From the NCBI GenBank assembly GCA_947480015.1, contig CANKBS010000002.1:62001-126000 (forward strand): a DNA stretch of 64,000 nt, given 5' to 3'. The stretch's first letter is position 1. The number at the start of each line of letters is the position of its first letter. Below, piece after piece: positions 27,101 through 34,512 of the stretch. Source of the DNA: Sphingobacteriaceae bacterium. Its GTDB lineage: Bacteria > Bacteroidota > Bacteroidia > B-17B0 > Aurantibacillaceae. The translations under genes and the position numbers were made by a program. Below the pieces are notes generated by a model. That model saw nothing but the letters and a program-made list of their open reading frames with translations. It ran no database searches and was not told the DNA's origin.

Positions 27101-28456
27101 ATTTTACCGGTACGATTAGCCCATGCCGGCATATACAGTGTCACGGTGCAGGATATTCATGGTTGTACATCGGCCACTACCACAACCGTTAGTATCCTTA
27201 CCAATCCTAATTTAACTGCCGTGGGTGCTACCGTTTGTATAACAGCGCCGGCCATCTTAACCTCAAGTGGTTCGGTAACTTATACGTGGAACGGACCAGG
27301 GATCACAAACTTGCATCAGTCGAGTGTTTATATTCCAAGCGCTACATTTAGTAACACCTCTATTTATACGGTATTTGGTTCTGCGGCCAACGGTTGTACA
27401 GCGGCAGTGCAAGTCAGTTTGGTAACCACACCATTACCATTTCCGGCTGTTTCCAGTTCTAAAAATAAAGTCTGCCTTAACTCCGAAGTCAGTTTAACCG
27501 GATATGGTGGCTTATATTATTCTTGGTATCGACCGGATGGTACTTTTTTATTTTCCGGTAATCCACTTACGTTTACCGCTTCCACGTCAAGTTATGGTGG
27601 CACTTATACCTTAACAGTTGGCGATTTACGAGGCTGCAACGCCAGTACGCTTATAAGTTTGGACGTTATTAAGTTGCCGGTTGGCAGTTTGGTTGGCACT
27701 AAAATGCAAGCTTGCGTGCCATTCACTTCTGATTTTAACTATGCGTCGTCCCTACCCACCGCCACAGCTGTGAGTACCCGTTGGGAAATTGAAACAACGA
27801 GTATGAGTAAAAAATCATTTAGTTATCTTTTCACTAAACCAGGTACTTATCTTATAAAAGGATTTTTTACCGACACCATCAATGGTTGTAAAAACGTAAC
27901 TACTTTTACCGTAAACGCTTATCCCGTTCCGGTAGCCGACTTCAGCTTCAGTCCCGAAAAACCGATCGAGAGCATTGATGAAGTTAGTTTCATTAGTAAG
28001 TCAAGCGGAGAACAGTTAAAAAAGTTTAGTTGGTATTTTCAAGATTCAGAGCAAACCATTGGCAGTGGAAGTACTTATAACTATTTCTTTAAAGATGCCG
28101 GTTTATTTCCAATTGTATTAGTTGTAGAAAATAGTTGGACCTGCGCTGATACCATGATCAAAAGCATTTTAGTAGCTCCCGATTTTCACGTGTATGTTCC
28201 CAATGTATTCACCCCAAATGACGATAATAAAAACGACTTGTTCCTTCCGGTAGGACGTGGGTTAAAACAATATCACATCATGGTATTTAACCGCTGGGGC
28301 ACTTTATTATTTGAAAGCAGTGACATACAGCAAGGTTGGGACGGTAACTTTAATGGTAAAAGTTGTGAGAACGATGTGTATACTTGGAAAATCAATGCCT
28401 CCGGCATTGACGGAGAACCCAAGGAGTATACCGGTCATGTGAATTTATACCGTTAG
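24179..28456 (+). CDS. Giant Ig/PKD-repeat secreted protein with T9SS type B sorting domain
   Basis: About 1425 residues. After a signal peptide (1-25, LPYAYQA) there is a fibronectin III-like segment (YKFRIRERNN, about 105). Then come many Ig-like units with C-x-G and YxWxGP cores (for example YFWTGPLGF, YAWTGPYNY, YVWYGPGGF). A PKD-like domain lies near residue 1260 (ADFSFSPEKPIESIDEVSF). The C-terminus is the gliding-motility-type sorting domain, T9SS type B: VPNVFTPNDDNKNDLF, FNRWGTLLFESSD, and VNLYR at the end. Type B cargo usually needs a PorP/SprF-type partner; the only one in the window is at 41-42 kb. The tracked start adds 18 residues before the signal peptide. Confidence 0.85.
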   Translation: MNLFKNKVLRFLLVLFTCLPYAYQACSPLNVPTVVTQSMVGSNFILSISNTSSWLNCPNVIDVEYACNGNAFSGLASQTFTSPPQSFVSSPYTYNSFTINVSSLCAGTAYKFRIRERNNNITTSSLWSSNYTFTTSGVFTQPTLSLTASPNLICPPQVVQLNATIINGCGFPPASYSWTPSAGLTNANIANPIASAAAATTFTCMVTGGPTGCWTASATIFLNVGLGPPVPGVAVATPSTICVYQGSTLTLSTFTGFVQWQSGPSTTGPWTNIPGANSPSYATPGLFGGSCYQALVTSCGGTTAISNQVCVTTHPIPVLTPTVGCTSSLTLLSFSVAGVSGPPSSVIWSPAPVTTGGGSTSATYSNSGSVFAIAFFPDGCISSTSFSVSAPSISITSGTFNCSSLSSATVTPYNMFGPFSYSWTPTAQTSSIATGLFPGNYTVSVHYNGGSCVNTATAGFVSVVPITGTIVNTGTLDCYGLNTGTASVLLTGGTGSQNFVWTDAFGSQTTATATGLAAGVNTLTVTDAITFCSFSQTFQINSPSATSLMITASSPSACAGKGLTLTATNSGGTPGAGYTYTWLPGPQTATEVVSQFFPGNYGYSVSSMDSRNCLSNALITVSFVPNPIITVASTSICPNAPGTLTASGASSYTWTGGANGNAFTASPAVYTIYGVVGSAQGCTSTANGYIGLLPIPVPVYNSNSPICNGQNIQLTALGGINYFWTGPLGFNANSQNAQVTGASPAYTGTYQVLVSAANNCTAAASFSVLVNPTPVLSVVGSTVCQGSVLTLSAYSLPGSTYAWTGPYNYATALQNPSFPSAFVSHTGNYQVMATSPQGCTNSAVANVTVTAMPNPIFTNNGPRCDGESLTLLGSGGASYVWYGPGGFMSAAQNPIINPVNMSADGIYTLVVTTGPCQAQIAHSITIYPLPNPIASNNGPLCETQTLQLNVNSGYANYTWVGPNAYLSFMPSPNPILPVRLAHAGIYSVTVQDIHGCTSATTTTVSILTNPNLTAVGATVCITAPAILTSSGSVTYTWNGPGITNLHQSSVYIPSATFSNTSIYTVFGSAANGCTAAVQVSLVTTPLPFPAVSSSKNKVCLNSEVSLTGYGGLYYSWYRPDGTFLFSGNPLTFTASTSSYGGTYTLTVGDLRGCNASTLISLDVIKLPVGSLVGTKMQACVPFTSDFNYASSLPTATAVSTRWEIETTSMSKKSFSYLFTKPGTYLIKGFFTDTINGCKNVTTFTVNAYPVPVADFSFSPEKPIESIDEVSFISKSSGEQLKKFSWYFQDSEQTIGSGSTYNYFFKDAGLFPIVLVVENSWTCADTMIKSILVAPDFHVYVPNVFTPNDDNKNDLFLPVGRGLKQYHIMVFNRWGTLLFESSDIQQGWDGNFNGKSCENDVYTWKINASGIDGEPKEYTGHVNLYR

Positions 28457-29541
28457 TATTTTTTCTCTTCTTGCATGGTTTTAACGCTATAACTTAAGCT
28501 AGATTTATTTTTGACCAAGGTATCTGTACTCGTTATTAAAGTCGTTGCAATTGGACTAATCGCAGTTGGTTTAGTAATTTCGGGTAACACATCCTCTGCC
28601 AGATAAGAGTAATCGGTTTTTGAATTTTTGGGAATCAGAAACACATAGGGCTTTTTATCCACATTAGTTAGTGTGTTTTTCAAAAGCCAGGGATTAAACA
28701 GTTTTAGTGTTTTTACATCGGTACCTAAATATATCGCTAAGTGGCTGATATTGCTTACCGTTGAATCGACCTTCACCAAACTAACCGGGATCTTAGAAAA
28801 ATAATTCCATTTTTTATTTTTAATGCCGAAGTGTTCGGGGCTTGCAAACAAAGTTTTGTAGGCTAAAATGCGGTAAATAAAACTTCCGGTTTCTGAATTT
28901 AACATTAAATCGTAATAATTGTCGGAGCCTTGTTTACGCATGGCGTTTTGAATACCGCCAATGCCGAGGTTATATGCTGCAGCTGAAAGCGTCCAATTTT
29001 TAAACATACGGTAGGCGTCCTTAACATGCGAGCAAGCCGCGTGGGTAGATTTTTCTATGTGGTAACGTTCATCAACTTCGTCGCTGACTTCCAAGCCATA
29101 ATTACGGGCGGAGTTTGGAACGAGTTGCCAAAAGCCCGCAGCTCCGGCAGGAGATGACGCATTGCTTAAATGACTTTCGATAACACAAAGGTATTTAAAA
29201 TCGTCGGGAACACCCTCTGCTTTTAAGATGGGTTCAATGTAGGGGAACCAGCGGCGGGCCTTGTTAAATAAAACGAGTGAATTGTTTTTCCAATAATTAT
29301 TGGTAAAAAATTCCTTCTCAAGATCTTCTTTGATGTTAAAATTATTAGAAGGGATTTTTTCACCACAAAACTCTAAATTATGTGGAATGTTTAAACCAAA
29401 TACATTAGAATTCTTGTCCTTATAGGCCACATCGTTTGGCGAAGGTTTAACAATAAATACTGCAGCCACAAGGTATATGACAACCATAAAAAAGAACAAC
29501 AGGGCTGTTTTAAAAGTTGTTGTATGCGTGTTTATTTTCAT
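28453..29541 (-). CDS. Membrane-anchored lytic transglycosylase (SLT/MltD type)
   Basis: It cleaves peptidoglycan glycan strands to anhydro-MurNAc ends. An N-terminal membrane segment (ALLFFFMVVIYLVAAVFIV, about residues 13-31) anchors it. The SLT domain (about 90-235) has the catalytic Glu in CVIESHLSNAS, then AAGFWQLVPNSARNYGL and AAAYNLGIGGIQNAM. A C-terminal part (about 255-310) resembles one degenerate LysM repeat (AIYLGTDVKTLKLFNPWL). It is the last gene of the minus-strand envelope block, 71 bases after the WecA-like gene. Its stop overlaps the convergent giant gene by four bases. Confidence 0.88.
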   Translation of the reverse strand: MKINTHTTTFKTALLFFFMVVIYLVAAVFIVKPSPNDVAYKDKNSNVFGLNIPHNLEFCGEKIPSNNFNIKEDLEKEFFTNNYWKNNSLVLFNKARRWFPYIEPILKAEGVPDDFKYLCVIESHLSNASSPAGAAGFWQLVPNSARNYGLEVSDEVDERYHIEKSTHAACSHVKDAYRMFKNWTLSAAAYNLGIGGIQNAMRKQGSDNYYDLMLNSETGSFIYRILAYKTLFASPEHFGIKNKKWNYFSKIPVSLVKVDSTVSNISHLAIYLGTDVKTLKLFNPWLLKNTLTNVDKKPYVFLIPKNSKTDYSYLAEDVLPEITKPTAISPIATTLITSTDTLVKNKSSLSYSVKTMQEEKKY

Positions 29542-29612
29542 TCTTAGTGGTCTGCTGCAAGGAGACTGTTATGTATATCTCGGTATTAATTAAGGACCTA
29601 TTGAAAAAAAAC

Positions 29613-30671
29613 CTAGTTCTTTTTGTTGATAATGGTATTCAGAAACAAAAGTGTGAAAATGAGAATGACATAAAATACACCAAAGTAAAATAAGCCAAAT
29701 GAAAATTTCATCACCAGCATATAAGCCAATAGAATACCAATAATGCCAATCGCAAAAAAAAGAAGAGCTATTTTTTTTTCGTTTAAACCTTTAAAAAACA
29801 AATGATGCGTCGTATGATCTTTACCGCCAATAAAGGGGGAGTTACCTTTACGCAGTCGGTTTACCACTACAGTAATGGTATCGCTAAGTGGCAACAAAAA
29901 AACCAAAGCCACTATTACAATATTGGCAATTGGAAAACCATGTACCATGAGTGAAGTAGGATTATTCCAGCAATTATCAATTCCCATTACACCTAAAAAT
30001 AAACCTAAGAATTGGCTGCCTGTATCACCCATAAACATTTTGGAAGGATGGAAATTATAAACCAAAAAGCCACATAAGGCTCCCAAAATACCCAAATTAA
30101 GTGTTGTTGCATAACTATTAATATTGAACAGCGATACATTTACTGCCACCATAAAAAAACAAGCAATGATAGAAACTATGGTGCTAATACCATCCATGTT
30201 ATCGAGCATATTTACCGAATTCATTAAACCAACCACCCAAAAAAAAGTTACCAAATAATTCACAAATTGATTCTCAAAAATCATGATGCAATGACCGGAA
30301 AAAATAACAATGAGGGCACAAAAAATTTGAGTAAGGAATTTAAGTAAAGGTTGTGTGTTAAAAGCATCGTCGGCTAAACCCATTAAGAAGGCTAAAGTAG
30401 CAGCCATTAAAATGCCAATGATGTGCGAATTAAATCCTGCACTTTTATGAGGAAGAATAATAGTGAAAATAAAAGCAAATAAAAATACCACATAAAACGA
30501 AATGCCTCCTAATGAAGGTTTAGAATCGGAATTCCAACGAATTTGATGCTGATCGTGATTACGCATTCCTAGGGTTTGGGCAAAGCGCAGTAGGATATAG
30601 TTGATAAGCATTGAAAAGACAAAGCACACAATAAAAATGGTGGTAAGTATGAAATGGAAACTGAGATTCAT
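29613..30671 (-). CDS. Undecaprenyl-phosphate sugar-1-phosphate transferase (WecA/MraY family)
   Basis: A polytopic GT4-type enzyme that loads the first sugar phosphate onto undecaprenyl phosphate, starting a cell-surface glycan. It has about ten hydrophobic segments and family motifs on cytoplasmic loops: GLADDAFNTQPLLKF (Asp pair, about 100), SVNMLDNMDGIST (about 156), MFMGDTGSQFLG (about 212) and KDHTTHHLFFKGL (about 285). The HHLF motif and an uninterrupted WecA-like length (352) favour WecA/TagO over MraY. It lies between rfbC and the lytic transglycosylase on the same strand. The exact sugar is unknown. Confidence 0.88.
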   Translation of the reverse strand: MNLSFHFILTTIFIVCFVFSMLINYILLRFAQTLGMRNHDQHQIRWNSDSKPSLGGISFYVVFLFAFIFTIILPHKSAGFNSHIIGILMAATLAFLMGLADDAFNTQPLLKFLTQIFCALIVIFSGHCIMIFENQFVNYLVTFFWVVGLMNSVNMLDNMDGISTIVSIIACFFMVAVNVSLFNINSYATTLNLGILGALCGFLVYNFHPSKMFMGDTGSQFLGLFLGVMGIDNCWNNPTSLMVHGFPIANIVIVALVFLLPLSDTITVVVNRLRKGNSPFIGGKDHTTHHLFFKGLNEKKIALLFFAIGIIGILLAYMLVMKFSFGLFYFGVFYVILIFTLLFLNTIINKKN

Positions 30672-30721
30672 TTTATCGTTTGTTTATCTAAACATAGTGT
30701 AATAGCATGACGGTATTTGAA

Positions 30722-31264
30722 CTAAAATAAACTTACAAAGTCTTTAATTTTTTTGCCTTGCAGATCCTTTTCGGATAATAAAGGGTTGTCGAGATTCCAA
30801 TTAATGCCAATATCGAGATCGTTCCATAACAAACAATCTTCAGAAGCCTTATTGTAAAATTTGGTGCACTTGTATGAAAATATGGTATTGTTCTCAAGCG
30901 TTGCAAAGCCGTGCGCAAAACCTTCAGGAATGTACATCATCCACTTGTTCTTTTCGGTGAGTTCTAAACCAAACCATTGGCCAAAGGTTGCAGAATTTTT
31001 GCGGATATCCACAGCAACATCGAACACAGCGCCAGTTATTACACGAACCAGTTTACCCTGAGCATGCGGATTATTTTGAAAATGTAAACCACGCAGTACA
31101 CCTTTTTGAGACAAGGATTGATTATCCTGAACAAAATTTAAATTTAAACCAGCCTGCAAAAAAAGATTCTGATTATAACTTTCAAAAAAATAGCCCCTTG
31201 CATCCTCAAACACTTTTGGCTTTAACACCAGAACTCCTTCTAATTTAGTTTTGATTACTTCCAT
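30722..31264 (-). CDS. rfbC: dTDP-4-dehydrorhamnose 3,5-epimerase
   Basis: RfbC makes dTDP-4-keto-L-rhamnose from the D-xylo sugar, a step to dTDP-L-rhamnose for surface polysaccharide. Family motifs are FEDARGYFFESYN (about 21-33), GVLRGLHFQ with the catalytic His (about 64), KLVRVITGAVFDVAVDIR (about 75-92) and YIPEGFAHGFATLE (about 116). The 180-residue length is standard. It begins three bases after the wzc stop codon, so it is in the same operon. No rfbA, rfbB or rfbD is in the window, so these must lie elsewhere. Confidence 0.94.
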   Translation of the reverse strand: MEVIKTKLEGVLVLKPKVFEDARGYFFESYNQNLFLQAGLNLNFVQDNQSLSQKGVLRGLHFQNNPHAQGKLVRVITGAVFDVAVDIRKNSATFGQWFGLELTEKNKWMMYIPEGFAHGFATLENNTIFSYKCTKFYNKASEDCLLWNDLDIGINWNLDNPLLSEKDLQGKKIKDFVSLF

Positions 31265-31267
31265 GAA

Positions 31268-33697
31268 TTATTTCTTTTTTGTTTTATTATTAAATTTCTC
31301 ATCATCGCTGTAATAGCCGCTTCCATAACCGTAGCCATAACCGTAGCCATAACCGTAGCCATAACCGTAATTATAGCTGTAAATTTTACGGCTCACGTCC
31401 ACATCGTTTAAAACCACCGATAAATTTTTAACATGCGATTCGTTTTTCAAACGATCTAATATTTGGGTAAATTGTTTACGCGAATAACCGGCTCTGAATA
31501 CATAAATAGGATAATCGGCTTTTTGTATGGTAGCAATACCGTCGGTTACCAAACCTACCGGCGCATTATCAATTACTACATAATCAAACTGTGTTTTTAA
31601 ATAGGTCAATACCTCGTCGAGCTTGGCACTCAAAATTAACTCCGAAGGATTAGGAGGTGATGGGCCGGCCGTAATAAATTTGAGGTTATCCATCGGACTG
31701 TTCATAAAACAATCTTCGATGGGCGTGGTACCTGTTAAAATGGTACTCATCCCAATATTATTGGAAACACCAAAACCTTTGTGAATTTTAGGTTTACGCA
31801 TGTCCAAATCAATAATCACCACACGCTTTCCGGTAAAGGCCAATACACCTGCAATGTTAATCGCTACAAATGTCTTTCCTTCACCACTAATGGTAGAAGT
31901 AACGGAAACGATTTTTGTACCCGGAGTCGAATCGATAAAACCTAAATTGGTACGCACCGTTCTGAATGCTTCGGAAATTAAGGCTTTTGGGTTTTTATCC
32001 ACGATGAGTTGTGAAACCGGAATATCGTTGGGGTATTTTGGAATAACGCCAAGTAAGGAAACATTACCACTGGAGTATTTGATAATATCACCCAGGGTGT
32101 AAATTTTATCATGAAATAGATAACGAACAAATACCAGTCCGATGAAAAAATTAAACGAAACCAAAAAGGCAATTAGTAGCGCGTTACGCTGACTCGGTGA
32201 TACCTGAACACCATTGCCTTGTGCTTGTTCTAAAATAATATTTTTCGAAACATAACCGGCTCTAGAAATGGAGAATTCGGTTTTTTTTTCGAGCAACATG
32301 GTATAGTATTTTTCGCTGATAGAATATAAACGTGTTAAGCGCGAAAACTCCACTTCGTCTTCGGGTTTTTGGTTTAAACGTGATTTAAAATCAGTTGAAC
32401 GTTCAAGTAAACTTTTGTATTTGGTGCGGTATTTTAAACGAATGCCATCTAAACTTTCGATAAGTAGTTTTTTTTGAGTCTCAATTTGGTAGTTTATTTT
32501 TTTTATATTTTCCGAGTTAGGCGTTACCGCATAAAGCATGTTTTCCTTGTCGGTGAGCAGGCGTTGAATGTTTTGTGTAATATCTTTGATGATGTTCTCG
32601 TATTCGGTGCCCGACATTAATGAGATGAGCGAGTAGATGTCGAGTTTTTTATCTTTAGCGACACGATCCTGAATTTCTGAAATCATGCGCTCTTCCATTT
32701 CGGCCTTTAGCATCTGATCTTCCACAGTAGAATACTTCATCAATTCAGAATTGATGAGTTTATCGCGATCGTTGATTTTTTTGGTTTTTTTAAATTCCTG
32801 TAAATCGCCTTCAGTTTTTTTTAATTCGTTGTATACGATGCCTAATTGCGAATCGATAAAGGATAAAATATTGGTTGAACTTTCGCTTTTTCGTTCTACA
32901 TCGTAGGTTAAATACTCTTCCGTTATGGCATTTACAATATCGGTCGACTTGGCTGAATTCACATCCTTTACCTTTATCTGAATTGTTTTTGCCTGATCGT
33001 TAAGTAATTTTAATTCAACTTTACTTTGTAAAATGGCAGTAACCGCATCAACATCTGAAACAATAAAATAAAAAGCATTGTTTTCTTTAATCACTTCTTT
33101 AATCACGGGCAAGGCTATTTTCTCGTTGAGATAAACGTTCACATCAAAATCTTTTGTATTAAGCCAGGTGTTAAGTTCGAAGGGGTAACCTACTTTCCCT
33201 ATCCGTAAAACACCACCTGTTATAAACCCATTAAATTCAACATAAATTTTCTGACCAAAAACCGTACCGTCTTTTGAGTTTATTTTAACATGGTAAGGGG
33301 ACGAGTGGTATAACTCACTGTTTTTAAAAGTTCCCTCAGAAAAGTAATTCACGCTGATGTCTAACTTTTCGACCACCCTTTTTAAAAACACTTTCGAACG
33401 GATTTGCTCAATAGCTTCGGCAAGGATATTACCGTTATTACCCATATTACTGAGCTTTAAAATATCATCGGCTTTATTAGCGTCATTAATTTGCACAATG
33501 GCCCTTGATTCGTAAATAGGTTGCGAATAACGTAAATAAATGAAGGCAAAAGAAAATGAAATAATAAAGGCAAGAGCAATCCAGATGCGGCTTTTATTGA
33601 ATAAAAAAGCAATCACACCTATGTCAAATCCTGAACTAAACTTTTCAGTTATATCCTTGAGTTGATGGTTGGTTGACTCTACCTGGGGGTTAAACAT
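31268..33697 (-). CDS. Wzc-like polysaccharide co-polymerase / BY-kinase
   Basis: It controls chain length and export of an exopolysaccharide by cycles of tyrosine phosphorylation. An N-terminal Wzz domain (TM1 about 33-50), a long periplasmic coiled-coil region (about 270-470) and TM2 (about 505-525) precede a cytoplasmic BY-kinase. That kinase has Walker A SGEGKTFVAINIA (about 605), Walker A' VIIDLDMRKP and Walker B VVIDNAPVG. The C-terminal tail is a run of Tyr-Gly pairs (YGYGYGYGYGYG), a suitable phosphorylation cluster but unusually regular; it is encoded by a 12-bp DNA repeat. Its stop is three bases from rfbC, and its start is five bases from wza. Confidence 0.92.
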   Translation of the reverse strand: MFNPQVESTNHQLKDITEKFSSGFDIGVIAFLFNKSRIWIALAFIISFSFAFIYLRYSQPIYESRAIVQINDANKADDILKLSNMGNNGNILAEAIEQIRSKVFLKRVVEKLDISVNYFSEGTFKNSELYHSSPYHVKINSKDGTVFGQKIYVEFNGFITGGVLRIGKVGYPFELNTWLNTKDFDVNVYLNEKIALPVIKEVIKENNAFYFIVSDVDAVTAILQSKVELKLLNDQAKTIQIKVKDVNSAKSTDIVNAITEEYLTYDVERKSESSTNILSFIDSQLGIVYNELKKTEGDLQEFKKTKKINDRDKLINSELMKYSTVEDQMLKAEMEERMISEIQDRVAKDKKLDIYSLISLMSGTEYENIIKDITQNIQRLLTDKENMLYAVTPNSENIKKINYQIETQKKLLIESLDGIRLKYRTKYKSLLERSTDFKSRLNQKPEDEVEFSRLTRLYSISEKYYTMLLEKKTEFSISRAGYVSKNIILEQAQGNGVQVSPSQRNALLIAFLVSFNFFIGLVFVRYLFHDKIYTLGDIIKYSSGNVSLLGVIPKYPNDIPVSQLIVDKNPKALISEAFRTVRTNLGFIDSTPGTKIVSVTSTISGEGKTFVAINIAGVLAFTGKRVVIIDLDMRKPKIHKGFGVSNNIGMSTILTGTTPIEDCFMNSPMDNLKFITAGPSPPNPSELILSAKLDEVLTYLKTQFDYVVIDNAPVGLVTDGIATIQKADYPIYVFRAGYSRKQFTQILDRLKNESHVKNLSVVLNDVDVSRKIYSYNYGYGYGYGYGYGYGYGSGYYSDDEKFNNKTKKK
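31322..31371. repeat. 12-bp tandem repeat encoding the Wzc Tyr-Gly tail
   Basis: Four head-to-tail copies of CCATAACCGTAG (plus strand) lie inside the 3' end of the Wzc-like gene and encode GYGY units. Copy number could change by slippage without breaking the frame. Confidence 0.8.
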
Positions 33698-33702
33698 GTT
33701 TA

Positions 33703-34452
33703 TTATTTAATGAGTTGTGACAGGATAAACACCGTTGTTAGTAGCGTTAAAATCGGAGCCACTTCCTTTGCAAAGGTTGCTACAGGTTTGTAACGAGGCT
33801 CCACATAAATGATATCCCCGGCCTGAACAATGCTTTTTCCTGCCGCTATCCCATCGATGCGCGAAAGATCCATCAAATACACAAATGGTTTTTTTGTGGC
33901 ATCGGGATTGTTACGAATGAGTTTAACCTTGTAGGCTTTTCCATCTTCTAAAATACCACCTGCACTGGCTATGGCCTCCAACACATTGGTATTGTTGTTA
34001 AACATAGACATTACCTTAGCAGCTCCACCATTTCCCGGAAAAACAATGATGCGTTTATTAGACACACGTAGCGTGAGATAAGGCTCAACATATAAGGAGT
34101 CGTATTTATCTTCAAGGTATTTTTCGGCTTCTTTTAACGTGAGACCTGCTAATTTTATTCTTCCAATTAATGGCATTTTTACATAGCCATCACTTTCAAC
34201 AATCACATCCAAATCGGTTCTGAACGTTCCGGTATTTTCGGTAGCCAAATCAATGAGCTTTAAGCCCTTATTGGTAAACAAACGGTATACAACCGCATCG
34301 TTTACCGCAATTTTATAGTCTAATCGGCCCAAGGAATCAACCAATTTATCGTAGGTAAAATCGTTGGGGGCTTTTAACATGATGTTAGACCTGAATATTT
34401 TACAGGACGTAAACATAACTAAAGTGCTGAAAAGTAGGATGATGTAGCGCAT
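33703..34452 (-). CDS. Polysaccharide export lipoprotein (Wza-like)
   Basis: An outer-membrane export protein for polysaccharide. A lipoprotein signal ends in FTSC (lipid-modified Cys at 17). The polysaccharide export domain follows (RTDLDVIVESDGYVKMPLIG, then LAGLTLKEAEKYLEDKY, about 78-125), with an SLBB-like domain after it (VFPGNGGAAKVMSM, about 153). The C-terminus is hydrophobic (about 230-246). At 249 residues it is shorter than E. coli Wza and matches the short Bacteroidota form. It is first in the wza-wzc-rfbC run. A TATATTTG box lies just upstream of its ATG. Confidence 0.9.
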   Translation of the reverse strand: MRYIILLFSTLVMFTSCKIFRSNIMLKAPNDFTYDKLVDSLGRLDYKIAVNDAVVYRLFTNKGLKLIDLATENTGTFRTDLDVIVESDGYVKMPLIGRIKLAGLTLKEAEKYLEDKYDSLYVEPYLTLRVSNKRIIVFPGNGGAAKVMSMFNNNTNVLEAIASAGGILEDGKAYKVKLIRNNPDATKKPFVYLMDLSRIDGIAAGKSIVQAGDIIYVEPRYKPVATFAKEVAPILTLLTTVFILSQLIK

Positions 34453-34462
34453 AACGTATATA

Positions 34463-34470
34463 CAAATATA
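34463..34470 (-). promoter_or_regulatory. -7 box TATATTTG upstream of wza-like gene
   Basis: The exact TAnnTTTG match on the minus strand lies 10 bases upstream of the ATG at 34452. No TTG was found at the usual spacing, so this is a partial promoter match. Confidence 0.45.
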
Positions 34471-34512
34471 TTGTTTTTAGGTCTATCTTAAAAATAGGTT
34501 ATCCACAGCCTT

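Noticed and set aside
31322-31371. Phase-variation tract causing frameshift
   Set aside because: The unit is 12 bp, a multiple of three, so copy change alters length only, not frame.
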